From the NCBI GenBank assembly GCA_964432595.1, contig CAYSOF010000031.1, forward strand, positions 4,887-68,886: a DNA stretch of 64,000 nt, given 5' to 3'. Positions 33,975 to 43,288 of this stretch are shown here, piece by piece. Each line of letters begins with the position of its first letter. Positions within the stretch are counted from its first letter, which is position 1. The notes under the pieces are model-generated. The model did no database searches, was not told the origin of the DNA, and was given only the letters and a program-made list of their open reading frames with translations. The position numbers were made by a program, and so were the translations under genes. Source of the DNA: DASYLJ01 sp964432595. Lineage in GTDB: Bacteria; Desulfobacterota; Binatia; DP-6.

Positions 33975-34048
33975 TGCGCCCGGAGAGATTCGAACTCCCG
34001 ACCTACTGGTTCGAAGCCAGCCGCTCTATCCAACTGAGCTACGGGCGC
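33975..34048 (-). tRNA. tRNA-Arg, anticodon TCG
   Basis: Minus-strand sequence folds as a standard tRNA. The acceptor stem is GCGCCCG/CGGGCGC, the D arm is GCTC...GAGC, and the anticodon loop is CTTCGAA with anticodon TCG (reads CGA). The T arm GGGAG-TTCGAAT-CTCTC has one G-U pair. A73 follows and CCA is not encoded. The hybrid kinase frame begins immediately downstream. Confidence 0.95.
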
Positions 34049-34303
34049 GCATGGACGCCGAGCGTCTAGCAGGCACCGTCCGGATTTCCTAGCCGCGGGC
34101 ACGCCTCTGCCCGGCGCACCGACCGCGCATCCGTGCCGAGCCGCGTGGAAGCCGGCCATCCCAGTTACCGATCCCCGCGACCCACCGTGCTACGACTTTT
34201 GGTCTAGCCGGGTTCTCGGACCTCGTTAGGATACGCGCCGGGACTGTGCCGAGAGCCGCCCCGCCGCCATGCCGGCCGCGCTGCGTTCTCGTGGGAGACG
34301 ACG

Positions 34304-37300
34304 ATGGGAAGTGCCGTGGCTACGCAGACGTCGACGAGCCAGATGGCCCAGGTGCTCGAGGGCCTCACCGCCCTCAAGAAAGGTGACAGCTCGGTTCGGC
34401 TGCCCACCGAGTGGACGGGGCTCTCGGGCAAGGTCGCCGACGCCTTCAACGAGGTGGTCGAGCTCAACGCGCGCATGGCCGAAGAGCTGGCCCTGCTGAG
34501 CCGCGTCGTCGGCAAGGAGGGCAAGCTCAAACGCCGCGGCTCCCTCGGGGATGTGCGTGGGTTCTGGCTCGAGTCGATCGACAACGTCAACGCGCTCATC
34601 GCCGACCTGGTCCACCCCACCAGCGAGACGGCGCGCGTCATCGGCGCCGTGGCCCAGGGCGACCTCCTCCAGACCATGGCGATCGAGGTCGACGATCGGC
34701 CGCTGCAGGGCGAGTTCCTCCGCACCGCCAAGACCATCAACAAGATGGTGGACCAGCTCGGCTCCTTCGCGTCCGAGGTGACCCGCGTCGCGCGCGAGGT
34801 CGGCACCGAAGGCAAGCTCGGCGGCCAGGCGAAGGTGAAGGGCGTCGCCGGCACGTGGAAGGACCTCACCGACTCCGTCAACTCGATGGCCGGCAACCTG
34901 ACGGGCCAGGTCCGCAACATCGCCGACGTGACCACCGCCGTCGCCAACGGCGACCTGTCGAAGAAGATCACCGTCGACGTCAAAGGCGAGTTCCTCGAGC
35001 TGAAGAACACCATCAACACGATGGTGGACCAGCTCCGCTCCTTCGCGTCCGAGGTGACGCGCGTCGCGCGCGAGGTCGGCACCGAAGGCAAGCTCGGCGG
35101 TCAGGCGCGCGTCGAAGGCGTGTCCGGCACGTGGAAGGACCTGACCGACTCCGTCAACTCCATGGCGTCGAACCTGACGGGCCAGGTCCGCAACATCGCC
35201 GACGTGACCACCGCCGTCGCCACCGGCGACCTGTCGAAGAAGATCACCGTCGACGTGAAAGGCGAGATCCTCGAGCTGAAGAACACCATCAACACGATGG
35301 TGGACCAGCTCTCCTCCTTCGCCTCCGAGGTGACGCGCGTCGCCCGCGAGGTCGGCACCGAGGGCAAGCTCGGCGGTCAGGCCGACGTACAGGGCGTCGC
35401 CGGCACGTGGAAGGACCTCACCGACTCCGTGAACTACATGGCGTCGAACCTGACCGGCCAGGTCCGCAACATCGCCGACGTCACCACCGCCGTCGCGAAG
35501 GGCGACTTGTCGAAGAAGATCACCGTCGACGTGAAGGGCGAGATCCTCGAGCTCAAGAACACCATCAACACGATGGTCGATCAGCTGTCCTCCTTCGCGT
35601 CGGAGGTGACGCGCGTCGCCCGCGAGGTCGGCTCGGAAGGGCGCCTCGGCGGCCAGGCGCGCGTCGAGGGCGTGTCCGGCACGTGGAAGGACCTCACCGA
35701 CTCGGTGAACTCGATGGCCGGCAACCTGACCGGCCAGGTGCGCAACATCGCCGACGTGACGAAGGCCGTCGCCACCGGCGACCTGTCGAAGAAGATCACC
35801 GTCGACGTGAAAGGCGAGATCCTCGAGCTGAAGAACACCATCAACACGATGGTGGACCAGCTCTCCTCCTTCGCCTCCGAGGTGACGCGCGTCGCCCGCG
35901 AGGTCGGCACCGAAGGCAAGCTCGGCGGCCAGGCCGACGTCAAGGGCGTCGCCGGCACGTGGAAGGACCTCACCGACTCCGTCAACTTCATGGCGTCGAA
36001 CTTGACGGCACAGGTCCGCAACATCGCCGACGTGACGACGGCCGTCGCCACCGGCGACCTGTCGAAGAAGATCACCGTCGACGTGAAAGGAGAAATCCTC
36101 GAGCTGAAGAACACCATCAACACGATGGTGGACCAGCTCCGCTCGTTCGCCGCCGAGGTGACGCGCGTCGCCCGCGAGGTCGGCACCGAAGGCATCCTCG
36201 GCGGTCAGGCCGACGTGAAGGGCGTCGCCGGCACGTGGAAGGACCTCACCGACTCCGTCAACTTCATGGCGTCGAACCTGACCAGCCAGGTGCGCAACAT
36301 CGCCGACGTGACGACGGCCGTCGCGAAGGGCGACCTGTCGAAGAAGATCTCCGTCGACGTGAAGGGCGAGATCCTCCAGCTGAAGATCACCGTCAACACG
36401 ATGGTGGACCAGCTGAGCTCCTTCGCGTCGGAGGTGACGCGCGTCGCCCGCGAGGTCGGCACCGAGGGACGCCTCGGCGGCCAGGCGAAGGTCGAAGGCG
36501 TGTCGGGCACGTGGAAGGACCTCACCGACTCGGTGAACTCGATGGCCGGCAACCTGACGGCGCAGGTGCGCAACATCGCCGACGTGACCACGGCCGTCGC
36601 GACCGGCAACCTGTCGAAGAAGATCACCGTCGACGTGAAGGGCGAGATCCTCGAGCTGAAGAACACCATCAACACGATGGTGGACCAGCTGTCCTCGTTC
36701 GCCGCCGAGGTGACGCGCGTCGCGCGCGAGGTCGGGACCGAGGGCATGCTCGGCGGTCAGGCCGACGTGAAGGGCGTCTCGGGCACGTGGAAGGACCTCA
36801 CCGACTCCGTGAACTTCATGGCCGGCAACCTGACGGGCCAGGTGCGCGGCATCGCGAAGGTCGTGACGTCGGTGGCCAACGGCGACCTGCAGCAGAAGCT
36901 CACGGTGGACGCGAAGGGCGAGATCGCCGCGCTGGCCGACACCATCAACGGCATGATCGACACGCTGGCGACGTTCGCCGATCAGGTGACCACGGTGGCG
37001 CGCGAGGTCGGCGTCGAAGGGAAGCTCGGCGGCCAGGCCAAGGTGCCGGGCGCGGCCGGTACGTGGAAGGACCTCACCGAGAACGTGAACCAGCTGGCCG
37101 CCAACCTGACGACGCAGGTCCGCGCGATCGCCGAGGGGGCCACCGCCGTGACGCAGGGCGACCTCACGCGGTCGATCACCGTCGAAGCGCAGGGCGAGGT
37201 GGCCGCGCTCAAGGACACCACGAACGAGATGATCAGCAACCTGCGCGACACGACGCAGAAGAACATGCAGCAGGACTGGCTCAAGACGAACCTCGCCAAG

Positions 37301-40066
37301 TTCAGCCGCATGCTCCAGGGCCAGAAGGACCTGAACACCGTCGGCCGCCTGATCCTCTCCGAGCTGGCGCCGGTCGTCTCGGCGCAGCAGGCGTTGTTCT
37401 ACGTGCTCGACACCACGAAAGAGGCGCCGCTGCTACGGCTCCTGGCCAGCTACGCCGCCGCCCAGGGCACGCCCCGCGAGCTCGACCTCGGCGAAGGCCT
37501 GATCGGCCAGTGCGCGGCGGAGGCGAAGAAGATCCACCTGACCCAGGTGCCGCAGGCCTACGTCCACGTCTCGTCGGGTCTCGGCTCGTCGCCGCCGCGG
37601 ACCATCCTGGTCCTGCCCGTCGTGTTCGAGGGCCAGGTACGCGGCGTCCTCGAGCTGGCGTCCTTCGAGAGCTTCGACTTCACCCACCAGGCGTTCCTCG
37701 ACCAGCTGATGGAGTCGATCGGCATCGTCATCAACACCATCGAAGCGAACATGCGCACCGAGGACCTGCTGAAGCAGTCGCAGTCCCTCGCGCAGGAGCT
37801 GCAGAGCCGGCAGCTCGAGCTGCAGCAGACGAACCAGGAGCTGCAGGAGAAGGCACGCCTGCTCGCCCACCAGAACGAGGAGGTCGAGCGCAAGAACCAG
37901 GAGGTCGAGCAGGCGCGTCAGGCGCTCGAGGACAAGGCGAAGCAGCTCGCGCTCACGTCGAAGTACAAGTCCGAGTTCCTCGCCAACATGTCGCACGAGC
38001 TGCGCACGCCGTTGAACAGCCTGCTGATCCTCTCCGATCAGCTCTGCAAGAACCCCGACGGCAACCTGCGGCCGAAGCAGGTGGAGTTCGCGAAGACGAT
38101 CCACTCGTCGGGCAACGACCTGCTGATGCTGATCAACGACATTCTGGACCTGTCGAAGATCGAGTCGGGCACCGTCGTGGTCGACGTGAACGAGCTGGCG
38201 CTGGACGACCTCGACACCTACGTCGAGCGCACGTTCCGGCACGTCGCCGAATCGAAGGGTCTCGACTTCCGCATCACCCTCGATCCGCGGCTTCCGGTCT
38301 CGGTGTTCACCGACGCCAAGCGCCTGCAGCAGATCATCAAGAACCTGCTCTCGAACGCCTTCAAGTTCACGCACCGCGGGAGCGTGACGCTGGCCGTCGA
38401 GCCCGCGACCGGCGGCTGGAGCCGCGACAACGAAGAGCTGAACCGCGTCGACGACGTCCTGGCGTTCTCGGTCTCCGACACCGGCATCGGCATCTCGGGC
38501 GACAAGCAGCACATCATCTTCGAGGCGTTCCAGCAGGCCGACGGCAGCACGAACCGCAAGTACGGCGGCACCGGCCTCGGCCTCGCCATCAGCCGCGAGC
38601 TGGCGCGGCTGCTCCACGGCGAGATCGCCCTCGTCAGCAGCCCGGGCAAGGGCAGCACGTTCACCCTCTTCCTGCCGCGCACGTTCGTCTCGGCTCGCCC
38701 GCCGCGGAAGCTCCTCCCGAACGACGGCGCGATGGCGGGCACGGCGCTCGTGCACGCGATCGGCGAGCGCTTCGACGTCGATCGTCCCGCCCCGCCGCTC
38801 GCGACGACGCGGCACCTGGCACTCGTACCGCCGCCGGCGCCCGAGCCCCCCGCGCTCGTCAACGAAGCCGGCGACGACCGCGATTCGATCCGTCCCGGAG
38901 ATCGCGTCCTCCTGATCGTCGAGAACGACCTCCAGTTCGCGCGCTTCCTCCTCGAAACCGCGCGCGAGCACGGCTACAAGGGGCTCGTGAGCACGCTCGG
39001 GGCGGCCGGCGTGATGCTGGCGCAGGAGTACCAACCGTCGGCCATCACGCTCGACCTCGTCCTGCCCGACATCGCGGGCTGGCGCGCGCTCGAACGGCTC
39101 AAGAACGAGGTGACGACCCGTCACATCCCCGTGTGCGTCATCTCCACCGAGGACGAGGGCGCCCGCGCGCTGCGCTCGGGCGCGCTCCGCTTCGTTCCGA
39201 AGCCCATCCAGAGCAAGGAGGTCCTCGACCAGCTGCTCGACGACCTCACCGCCTACGTCGACGAGCCGGCCAAGCACGTCCTGCTCGTCGGTCAGGACAC
39301 CCCGAGCCTCGCCGCCCTGCGCGCGTCGCTCGTGGCGTCGGACGGCCTCCAGGCGACGCGGGCGGAGGACGCCCCGACGGCCCGCGCGCTGCTCGAGTCG
39401 CACCGGTACGACTGCGTGGTGATCGACGCCGCGTCGGTCGACGCGCCGCCGGAAGCCGTCCTGAACGGCGCCGGCCAGGGCACCGACACGACCGGCATCC
39501 TGGTGTACGGCGACGCCGGCGGCCCGCACGAGGCCTGGGACCGCTTCGGGCGCAGCAATCACCGCGTCCGGCGCGTGCACTCGCCCGAGCGCCTGCTCGA
39601 CCAGACGATGCTCTGCCTCCACCGTCGCATCGATACGCTGCCCGAGCCGGAGCAGCGGATGCTCCTCGACATCTACCAGTCGAACAAGCCGCTCGCGGGC
39701 AAGCGCGCGCTCATCGTGGACGACGACATGCGCAACATCTTCGCCCTGTCGTCGGTCCTGGAAGACCACGCGATGAAGATCGTCTCCGCGGACAACGGGC
39801 GCGACGCGATCGCCCTCCTGAACACCCGCACCGACATCGACATCGTGCTGATGGACATCATGATGCCCGAGATGGACGGTCTCGAGACGATGCGCGAGAT
39901 CCGCAAGATCCCCGAATGCAAGGGGCTCCCGATCATCGCCGTCACGGCGAAGGCCATGAAGGGCGACCGCGAGCGCTGCCTCGACGCCGGGGCCTGGGAT
40001 TACCTCTCCAAGCCCGTCGACACCGCGCAGATGCTCGCCGTGTTGCGCGCATGGCTCCATCGCTGA
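34304..40066 (+). CDS. Giant hybrid histidine kinase with nine tandem HAMP-type repeats and three receivers
   Basis: The 1920-residue protein lacks transmembrane helices. After about 150 residues, nine repeats of exactly 92 residues run from residue 152 to about 979. Each contains VTRVAREVGTEGKLGGQ, VSGTWKDLTDSVN and VANGDLSKKITVDVKGE, as in poly-HAMP group III kinases such as fungal Nik1. A GAF domain (about 1000-1150), a coiled coil (about 1155-1222), a HisKA domain (His1231 in NMSHELRTPLNSL) and an HATPase follow. Three receivers end the chain: REC1 with Asp1584, a degenerate REC2, and REC3 with Asp1851 (VLMDIMMPEMDG). It probably transduces a cytoplasmic osmotic or redox-type signal. Its stop overlaps the start of a second hybrid kinase, a likely phosphotransfer partner. 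Confidence 0.9.
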   Translation: MGSAVATQTSTSQMAQVLEGLTALKKGDSSVRLPTEWTGLSGKVADAFNEVVELNARMAEELALLSRVVGKEGKLKRRGSLGDVRGFWLESIDNVNALIADLVHPTSETARVIGAVAQGDLLQTMAIEVDDRPLQGEFLRTAKTINKMVDQLGSFASEVTRVAREVGTEGKLGGQAKVKGVAGTWKDLTDSVNSMAGNLTGQVRNIADVTTAVANGDLSKKITVDVKGEFLELKNTINTMVDQLRSFASEVTRVAREVGTEGKLGGQARVEGVSGTWKDLTDSVNSMASNLTGQVRNIADVTTAVATGDLSKKITVDVKGEILELKNTINTMVDQLSSFASEVTRVAREVGTEGKLGGQADVQGVAGTWKDLTDSVNYMASNLTGQVRNIADVTTAVAKGDLSKKITVDVKGEILELKNTINTMVDQLSSFASEVTRVAREVGSEGRLGGQARVEGVSGTWKDLTDSVNSMAGNLTGQVRNIADVTKAVATGDLSKKITVDVKGEILELKNTINTMVDQLSSFASEVTRVAREVGTEGKLGGQADVKGVAGTWKDLTDSVNFMASNLTAQVRNIADVTTAVATGDLSKKITVDVKGEILELKNTINTMVDQLRSFAAEVTRVAREVGTEGILGGQADVKGVAGTWKDLTDSVNFMASNLTSQVRNIADVTTAVAKGDLSKKISVDVKGEILQLKITVNTMVDQLSSFASEVTRVAREVGTEGRLGGQAKVEGVSGTWKDLTDSVNSMAGNLTAQVRNIADVTTAVATGNLSKKITVDVKGEILELKNTINTMVDQLSSFAAEVTRVAREVGTEGMLGGQADVKGVSGTWKDLTDSVNFMAGNLTGQVRGIAKVVTSVANGDLQQKLTVDAKGEIAALADTINGMIDTLATFADQVTTVAREVGVEGKLGGQAKVPGAAGTWKDLTENVNQLAANLTTQVRAIAEGATAVTQGDLTRSITVEAQGEVAALKDTTNEMISNLRDTTQKNMQQDWLKTNLAKFSRMLQGQKDLNTVGRLILSELAPVVSAQQALFYVLDTTKEAPLLRLLASYAAAQGTPRELDLGEGLIGQCAAEAKKIHLTQVPQAYVHVSSGLGSSPPRTILVLPVVFEGQVRGVLELASFESFDFTHQAFLDQLMESIGIVINTIEANMRTEDLLKQSQSLAQELQSRQLELQQTNQELQEKARLLAHQNEEVERKNQEVEQARQALEDKAKQLALTSKYKSEFLANMSHELRTPLNSLLILSDQLCKNPDGNLRPKQVEFAKTIHSSGNDLLMLINDILDLSKIESGTVVVDVNELALDDLDTYVERTFRHVAESKGLDFRITLDPRLPVSVFTDAKRLQQIIKNLLSNAFKFTHRGSVTLAVEPATGGWSRDNEELNRVDDVLAFSVSDTGIGISGDKQHIIFEAFQQADGSTNRKYGGTGLGLAISRELARLLHGEIALVSSPGKGSTFTLFLPRTFVSARPPRKLLPNDGAMAGTALVHAIGERFDVDRPAPPLATTRHLALVPPPAPEPPALVNEAGDDRDSIRPGDRVLLIVENDLQFARFLLETAREHGYKGLVSTLGAAGVMLAQEYQPSAITLDLVLPDIAGWRALERLKNEVTTRHIPVCVISTEDEGARALRSGALRFVPKPIQSKEVLDQLLDDLTAYVDEPAKHVLLVGQDTPSLAALRASLVASDGLQATRAEDAPTARALLESHRYDCVVIDAASVDAPPEAVLNGAGQGTDTTGILVYGDAGGPHEAWDRFGRSNHRVRRVHSPERLLDQTMLCLHRRIDTLPEPEQRMLLDIYQSNKPLAGKRALIVDDDMRNIFALSSVLEDHAMKIVSADNGRDAIALLNTRTDIDIVLMDIMMPEMDGLETMREIRKIPECKGLPIIAVTAKAMKGDRERCLDAGAWDYLSKPVDTAQMLAVLRAWLHR
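34757..37240 (+). repeat. Nine tandem 276-bp repeats encoding HAMP-type units
   Basis: The repeat period is exactly 92 codons: repeat 1 begins at CTC 34757 and repeat 9 at CTG 36965, eight periods apart. Repeats 2-7 are nearly identical at DNA level; repeats 8 and 9 are more diverged. High identity makes copy number liable to unequal recombination and to assembly collapse. Confidence 0.85.
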
Positions 40067-42210
40067 TGGGTCCGTTCATCGCACGGTCCGCCCGGCCCCC
40101 GGCGGACACGTCGCGCGAACGCGCGAACATCCTGGTGGTCGACGACCACCCGGACAAGCTCCTCGTCTTCCAGACGATCCTCGAGGAGCTCGACGAGAAC
40201 GTCGTCACGGTGCGGTCGGGGCGCGACGCCCTGAAGCGCATGCTCGAAGACGAGTTCGCCGTCATCCTCCTCGACGTGAAGATGCCGGAGATGGACGGCT
40301 TCGAGACCGCCAAGCTGATCCGCGGGCGCCGGCGGTTCGCGCACACGCCGATCATCTTCGTGACCGCCTACGAGGACGAGATGCACCTGGCCGAGGGCTA
40401 CTCGCTCGGCGCCGTCGACTACATCCTGACGCCCATCGTCCCCGACGTGCTTCGCAGCAAGGTGAGCGTCTTCGTCCAGCTCTTCCACCTGCGCAATCAG
40501 ATCAAGCGCCAGGCCGACGAGCGCATCGCGCTGATGCGCGAGCAGGCCGCGCGCGAGGTGGCGGAAGCCGCGATCCGGCGGTCGGTGTTTCTCGCCGAGG
40601 CCAGCCAGGTGCTCGGCCACTCGCTCGACGCCGTGACGACGGCGCAGGCGCTCACCCGCTTCGTCGTGCCACGCACCACGGAGCTCTGCGCGCTGGCCCT
40701 GGTCGACGACGCCGGCCAGGTGCGCCAGACGGAGATCGCGTGGCTCGGCGACGACGAGACCGTGCGCACCGACTCGGTGGCGACGATCTCCGACCCGCGG
40801 CTCGCCCCCGCGATCGCCGCGGCCCTCGCCGGCACCGAGCCCGAGCGCGTCACGCTCGACACCGACGCGACGTCGCTCCAGCTGTCCCCGGGCCACGACG
40901 CCGCGCTCGGCTTCCCGCTGCGCTGGGTCACGATCTACCCGCTGCGCGCCCGCGGACGGCGCATCGGCGCGCTGCTGGTCGGCGCCTCCGCCGCGCGCAC
41001 CATCACATCGGCCGACCGGGCGCTGGCCGCCGACGTCGCCGGACGCACGGCGATCGCGCTCGACAACGCCCTGCTCTACACGCGCATCCAGGAGGCCGAT
41101 CAGCGCAAGGACGAGTTCCTCGCGATGCTCGCGCACGAGCTCCGCAACCCGCTCGCACCCATCCGGAACGCCCTCAACGTCCTGCGTCTGTCGATGCCGC
41201 AGGACGGCATCGTGGGCCGCAGCCAGAGCATCATCGACCGCCAGGTGCAGCAGCTCACCCGCATCGTCGACGATCTGCTCGACGTGTCCCGCCTGACGCA
41301 GGGCAAGATCCGCCTCGAGCGCACCGTCGTCGAGCTGGGCCTGGTGCTCGAGCGCGCGCTCGAGACCGCACGCACCGTCATCAGCGAACGCGGCCACGCG
41401 CTCGACGTGCAGCTGCCGTCCGTCCCGGTCCACGTCGACGGGGATCCCGTCCGGCTGGCGCAGGTGTTCGCGAACCTGCTCAACAATGCGGCCAAGTACA
41501 CGCCCGAGGGCGGCAGCATCCGCGTCACGGCGACGCTCGACGGCGCGACGGTGCACGTGCGGGTGCAGGACGACGGCGAGGGCATCGGCCCCGACGTGCT
41601 GCCGCACGTCTTCGACCTGTTCGCCCAGGGCAACCGCTCGCTGGCGCGCTCGGAGGGCGGCTTGGGCATCGGGCTCACCGTCGTACGGAGCCTCCTCGAG
41701 AAACATGGCGGCTCGGTCGAGGCCCGCAGCGACGGCCCCGGGCTCGGGAGCGAGTTCGTCGTCCGCCTGCCGATCGCGACGGCCGTGCCGTCGGAGCCGG
41801 TCGCGGAGGAGTCGCCCACCGCACCCGCGACCGGGCTCCGTGTCCTCCTCGTCGACGACAACGCCGACGCGAACGAGGCCCTCGAGGCGCTGCTACGGAT
41901 GGACGGCCAGGAGGTGCGGCAGGCGCTCGACGGGCCGACGGCGCTCGAGATCGCGCGCGAGTTCCGCCCCGAAGTCGTGCTGTGCGACCTCGGCCTCCCC
42001 GGCATGGACGGCTACGAAGTCATTCGCCGCCTGCGCGAGGAGCTCGCCGACGCGATGCCGATCATCGCCGCCGTCACCGGCTACGCGCGCGCGGAGGACC
42101 GCCGGCGGACGCGCGAAGCGGGATTCGACTACCACCTGGCGAAGCCGGTCGCGCTGGAGGCGCTCCGCGCCGTGTTGCAGGCGCGCGGCCGCGGCGTCGC
42201 GACGCCCTGA
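40066..42210 (+). CDS. Receiver-GAF-histidine kinase-receiver hybrid protein
   Basis: The 714-residue cytoplasmic protein has an N-terminal receiver with Asp70 (VILLDVKMPEMDG), a helical linker, and a GAF-like region (about 165-340). A HisKA domain follows with His357 (MLAHELRNPLAPI), then an HATPase (FANLLNNAAKYTPEGG, LGIGLTVVRSLL) and a C-terminal receiver with Asp641 (VLCDLGLPGMDG). It starts at ATG 40066, overlapping the stop of the giant HAMP kinase (TGATG). The receiver-first layout suits a relay in which the giant kinase phosphorylates Asp70. Confidence 0.9.
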   Translation: MGPFIARSARPPADTSRERANILVVDDHPDKLLVFQTILEELDENVVTVRSGRDALKRMLEDEFAVILLDVKMPEMDGFETAKLIRGRRRFAHTPIIFVTAYEDEMHLAEGYSLGAVDYILTPIVPDVLRSKVSVFVQLFHLRNQIKRQADERIALMREQAAREVAEAAIRRSVFLAEASQVLGHSLDAVTTAQALTRFVVPRTTELCALALVDDAGQVRQTEIAWLGDDETVRTDSVATISDPRLAPAIAAALAGTEPERVTLDTDATSLQLSPGHDAALGFPLRWVTIYPLRARGRRIGALLVGASAARTITSADRALAADVAGRTAIALDNALLYTRIQEADQRKDEFLAMLAHELRNPLAPIRNALNVLRLSMPQDGIVGRSQSIIDRQVQQLTRIVDDLLDVSRLTQGKIRLERTVVELGLVLERALETARTVISERGHALDVQLPSVPVHVDGDPVRLAQVFANLLNNAAKYTPEGGSIRVTATLDGATVHVRVQDDGEGIGPDVLPHVFDLFAQGNRSLARSEGGLGIGLTVVRSLLEKHGGSVEARSDGPGLGSEFVVRLPIATAVPSEPVAEESPTAPATGLRVLLVDDNADANEALEALLRMDGQEVRQALDGPTALEIAREFRPEVVLCDLGLPGMDGYEVIRRLREELADAMPIIAAVTGYARAEDRRRTREAGFDYHLAKPVALEALRAVLQARGRGVATP

Positions 42211-42271
42211 GCGCCCCACGGACGCACTCGAGACGCTCGGCCGCACGATCGGCCTCTCCTTCGCCGCCGGC

Positions 42272-42832
42272 GTGAACCTGTACGCCACGGTCGCGATCCT
42301 CGGCCTCGCGCATCGCTATGGCTGGGTGGACCTGCCGCCCGAGATGGCGATCTTCGATCACGACGTGATCATCGCCGTCGCCGTCGCGCTCTACGCGATC
42401 GAGTTCGTCGCCGACAAGCTGCCCTGGGTCGACTCGCTGTGGGACGCGCTGCACACCGTCGTGCGTCCGATCGGCGGCGCGGTGGTCGCGGTCGCGGCGC
42501 TCGGTCCGGCGTCGCCGGCGATGCAGGGCATGGCCGCGCTCCTCGGCTGGAGCATCGCCACCGGATCGCACCTCGGGAAGGCCGGCACGCGCGCCGTCGC
42601 CAACGCGAGCCCCGAGCCGTTCAGCAACTGGCTCCTCAGCGTGACGGAAGACGTCCTCGTCGTCGCCCTCGCGTGGGTGACTCTCGTCCACCCGGTGCTC
42701 GCGCTCGCCGTGACGCTGGCGCTCCTCCTCGCGATCGTGCTGACGGCACGCGCGCTGTGGCGCGCGCTGCGCCGGCGGTGGCGCGAGGGCTCGGGGCGGG
42801 AGCGGGCCGGTCCGGCCCGCTCCCGCCCCTGA
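42272..42832 (+). CDS. DUF4126-type membrane protein with uncertain start
   Basis: The protein has four to five hydrophobic helices (VNLYATVAILGLAHRYGWV, DHDVIIAVAVALYAIEFVAD, GGAVVAVAALGP, AALLGWSIATGSHLGKAG, then VLVVALAWVTLVHPVLALAV), as in DUF4126. The family normally begins with a short METL...IGLS-type segment. Here DALETLGRTIGLSFAAG is encoded from 42221 without any ATG, GTG or TTG before GTG 42272. ACG 42218 would give M-DALETLG and a 204-residue protein. The shorter form from GTG has 186 residues and loses part of the first helix. The function is unknown. Confidence 0.7.
   Translation: MNLYATVAILGLAHRYGWVDLPPEMAIFDHDVIIAVAVALYAIEFVADKLPWVDSLWDALHTVVRPIGGAVVAVAALGPASPAMQGMAALLGWSIATGSHLGKAGTRAVANASPEPFSNWLLSVTEDVLVVALAWVTLVHPVLALAVTLALLLAIVLTARALWRALRRRWREGSGRERAGPARSRP
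42793..42829 (+). terminator. 16-bp hairpin overlapping the DUF4126 stop region
   Basis: GGGGCGGGAGCGGGCC and GGCCCGCTCCCGCCCC pair perfectly across a GGTCC loop. The hairpin lies inside the last codons of the gene and ends 3 bp before the stop codon's last base. A terminator embedded in coding sequence is inferred. Confidence 0.6.
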
Positions 42833-42841
42833 GGCTCGTGC

Positions 42842-43228
42842 TCAGCCGGCGGCGGCCGTCGCCGCGGTGATCGGCGTCACGCGCGACACGCTGCTGGCGC
42901 TGGCCGATGCCATCGTGCAGCTGCCTTCGAACGTCGCGCCCTCGTGGATCACGAGCGACGGGGCGCTGATGTTGCCGTGCACCTTGCACGGGGCACACAG
43001 CTCGAGCCGCGTCGACGCCGTGATGTCGCCCTTCACGGTGCCGTGCACGGTGACCGTCGTCCCCGTGATGCGCGCATTGACGACGGCGTTCTTGCCGACC
43101 GTCAGGACGTCCTTCGCCGTCACCTCGCCTTCGACGCGGCCTTCGATCTTCGCCGGGCCGCCGAGCACCACCGTACCCGTGAGGGTCGTGTTCTCGTCGA
43201 GAAACGCACTCACCATCGTCTCCGCCAT
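42842..43228 (-). CDS. Bactofilin-family protein
   Basis: The 128-residue protein is a right-handed beta-helix: GTVVLGGPAKIEGRVEGEVTA, AKDVLTVGKNAVVNARITGT and VHGTVKGDITASTRLELCAP, typical of bactofilins. These polymerize without nucleotides and position envelope or cell-shape proteins. The start at 43228 is supported by GGAGGT 10 bp upstream. It is convergent with the DUF4126 gene and shares the hairpin region. Confidence 0.9.
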   Translation of the reverse strand: MAETMVSAFLDENTTLTGTVVLGGPAKIEGRVEGEVTAKDVLTVGKNAVVNARITGTTVTVHGTVKGDITASTRLELCAPCKVHGNISAPSLVIHEGATFEGSCTMASASASSVSRVTPITAATAAAG

Positions 43229-43288
43229 GACCTCCACCTCCCACGCGCATCATGTCGAGCGGGCCGGCGGGTTGCGAGCACTTTCGCG

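Noticed and set aside
34411..40065. A plus-strand frame continuous with the second hybrid kinase
   Set aside because: Upstream of 40066 it overlaps the giant HAMP kinase in another frame and translates to low-complexity sequence; the gene begins at ATG 40066.
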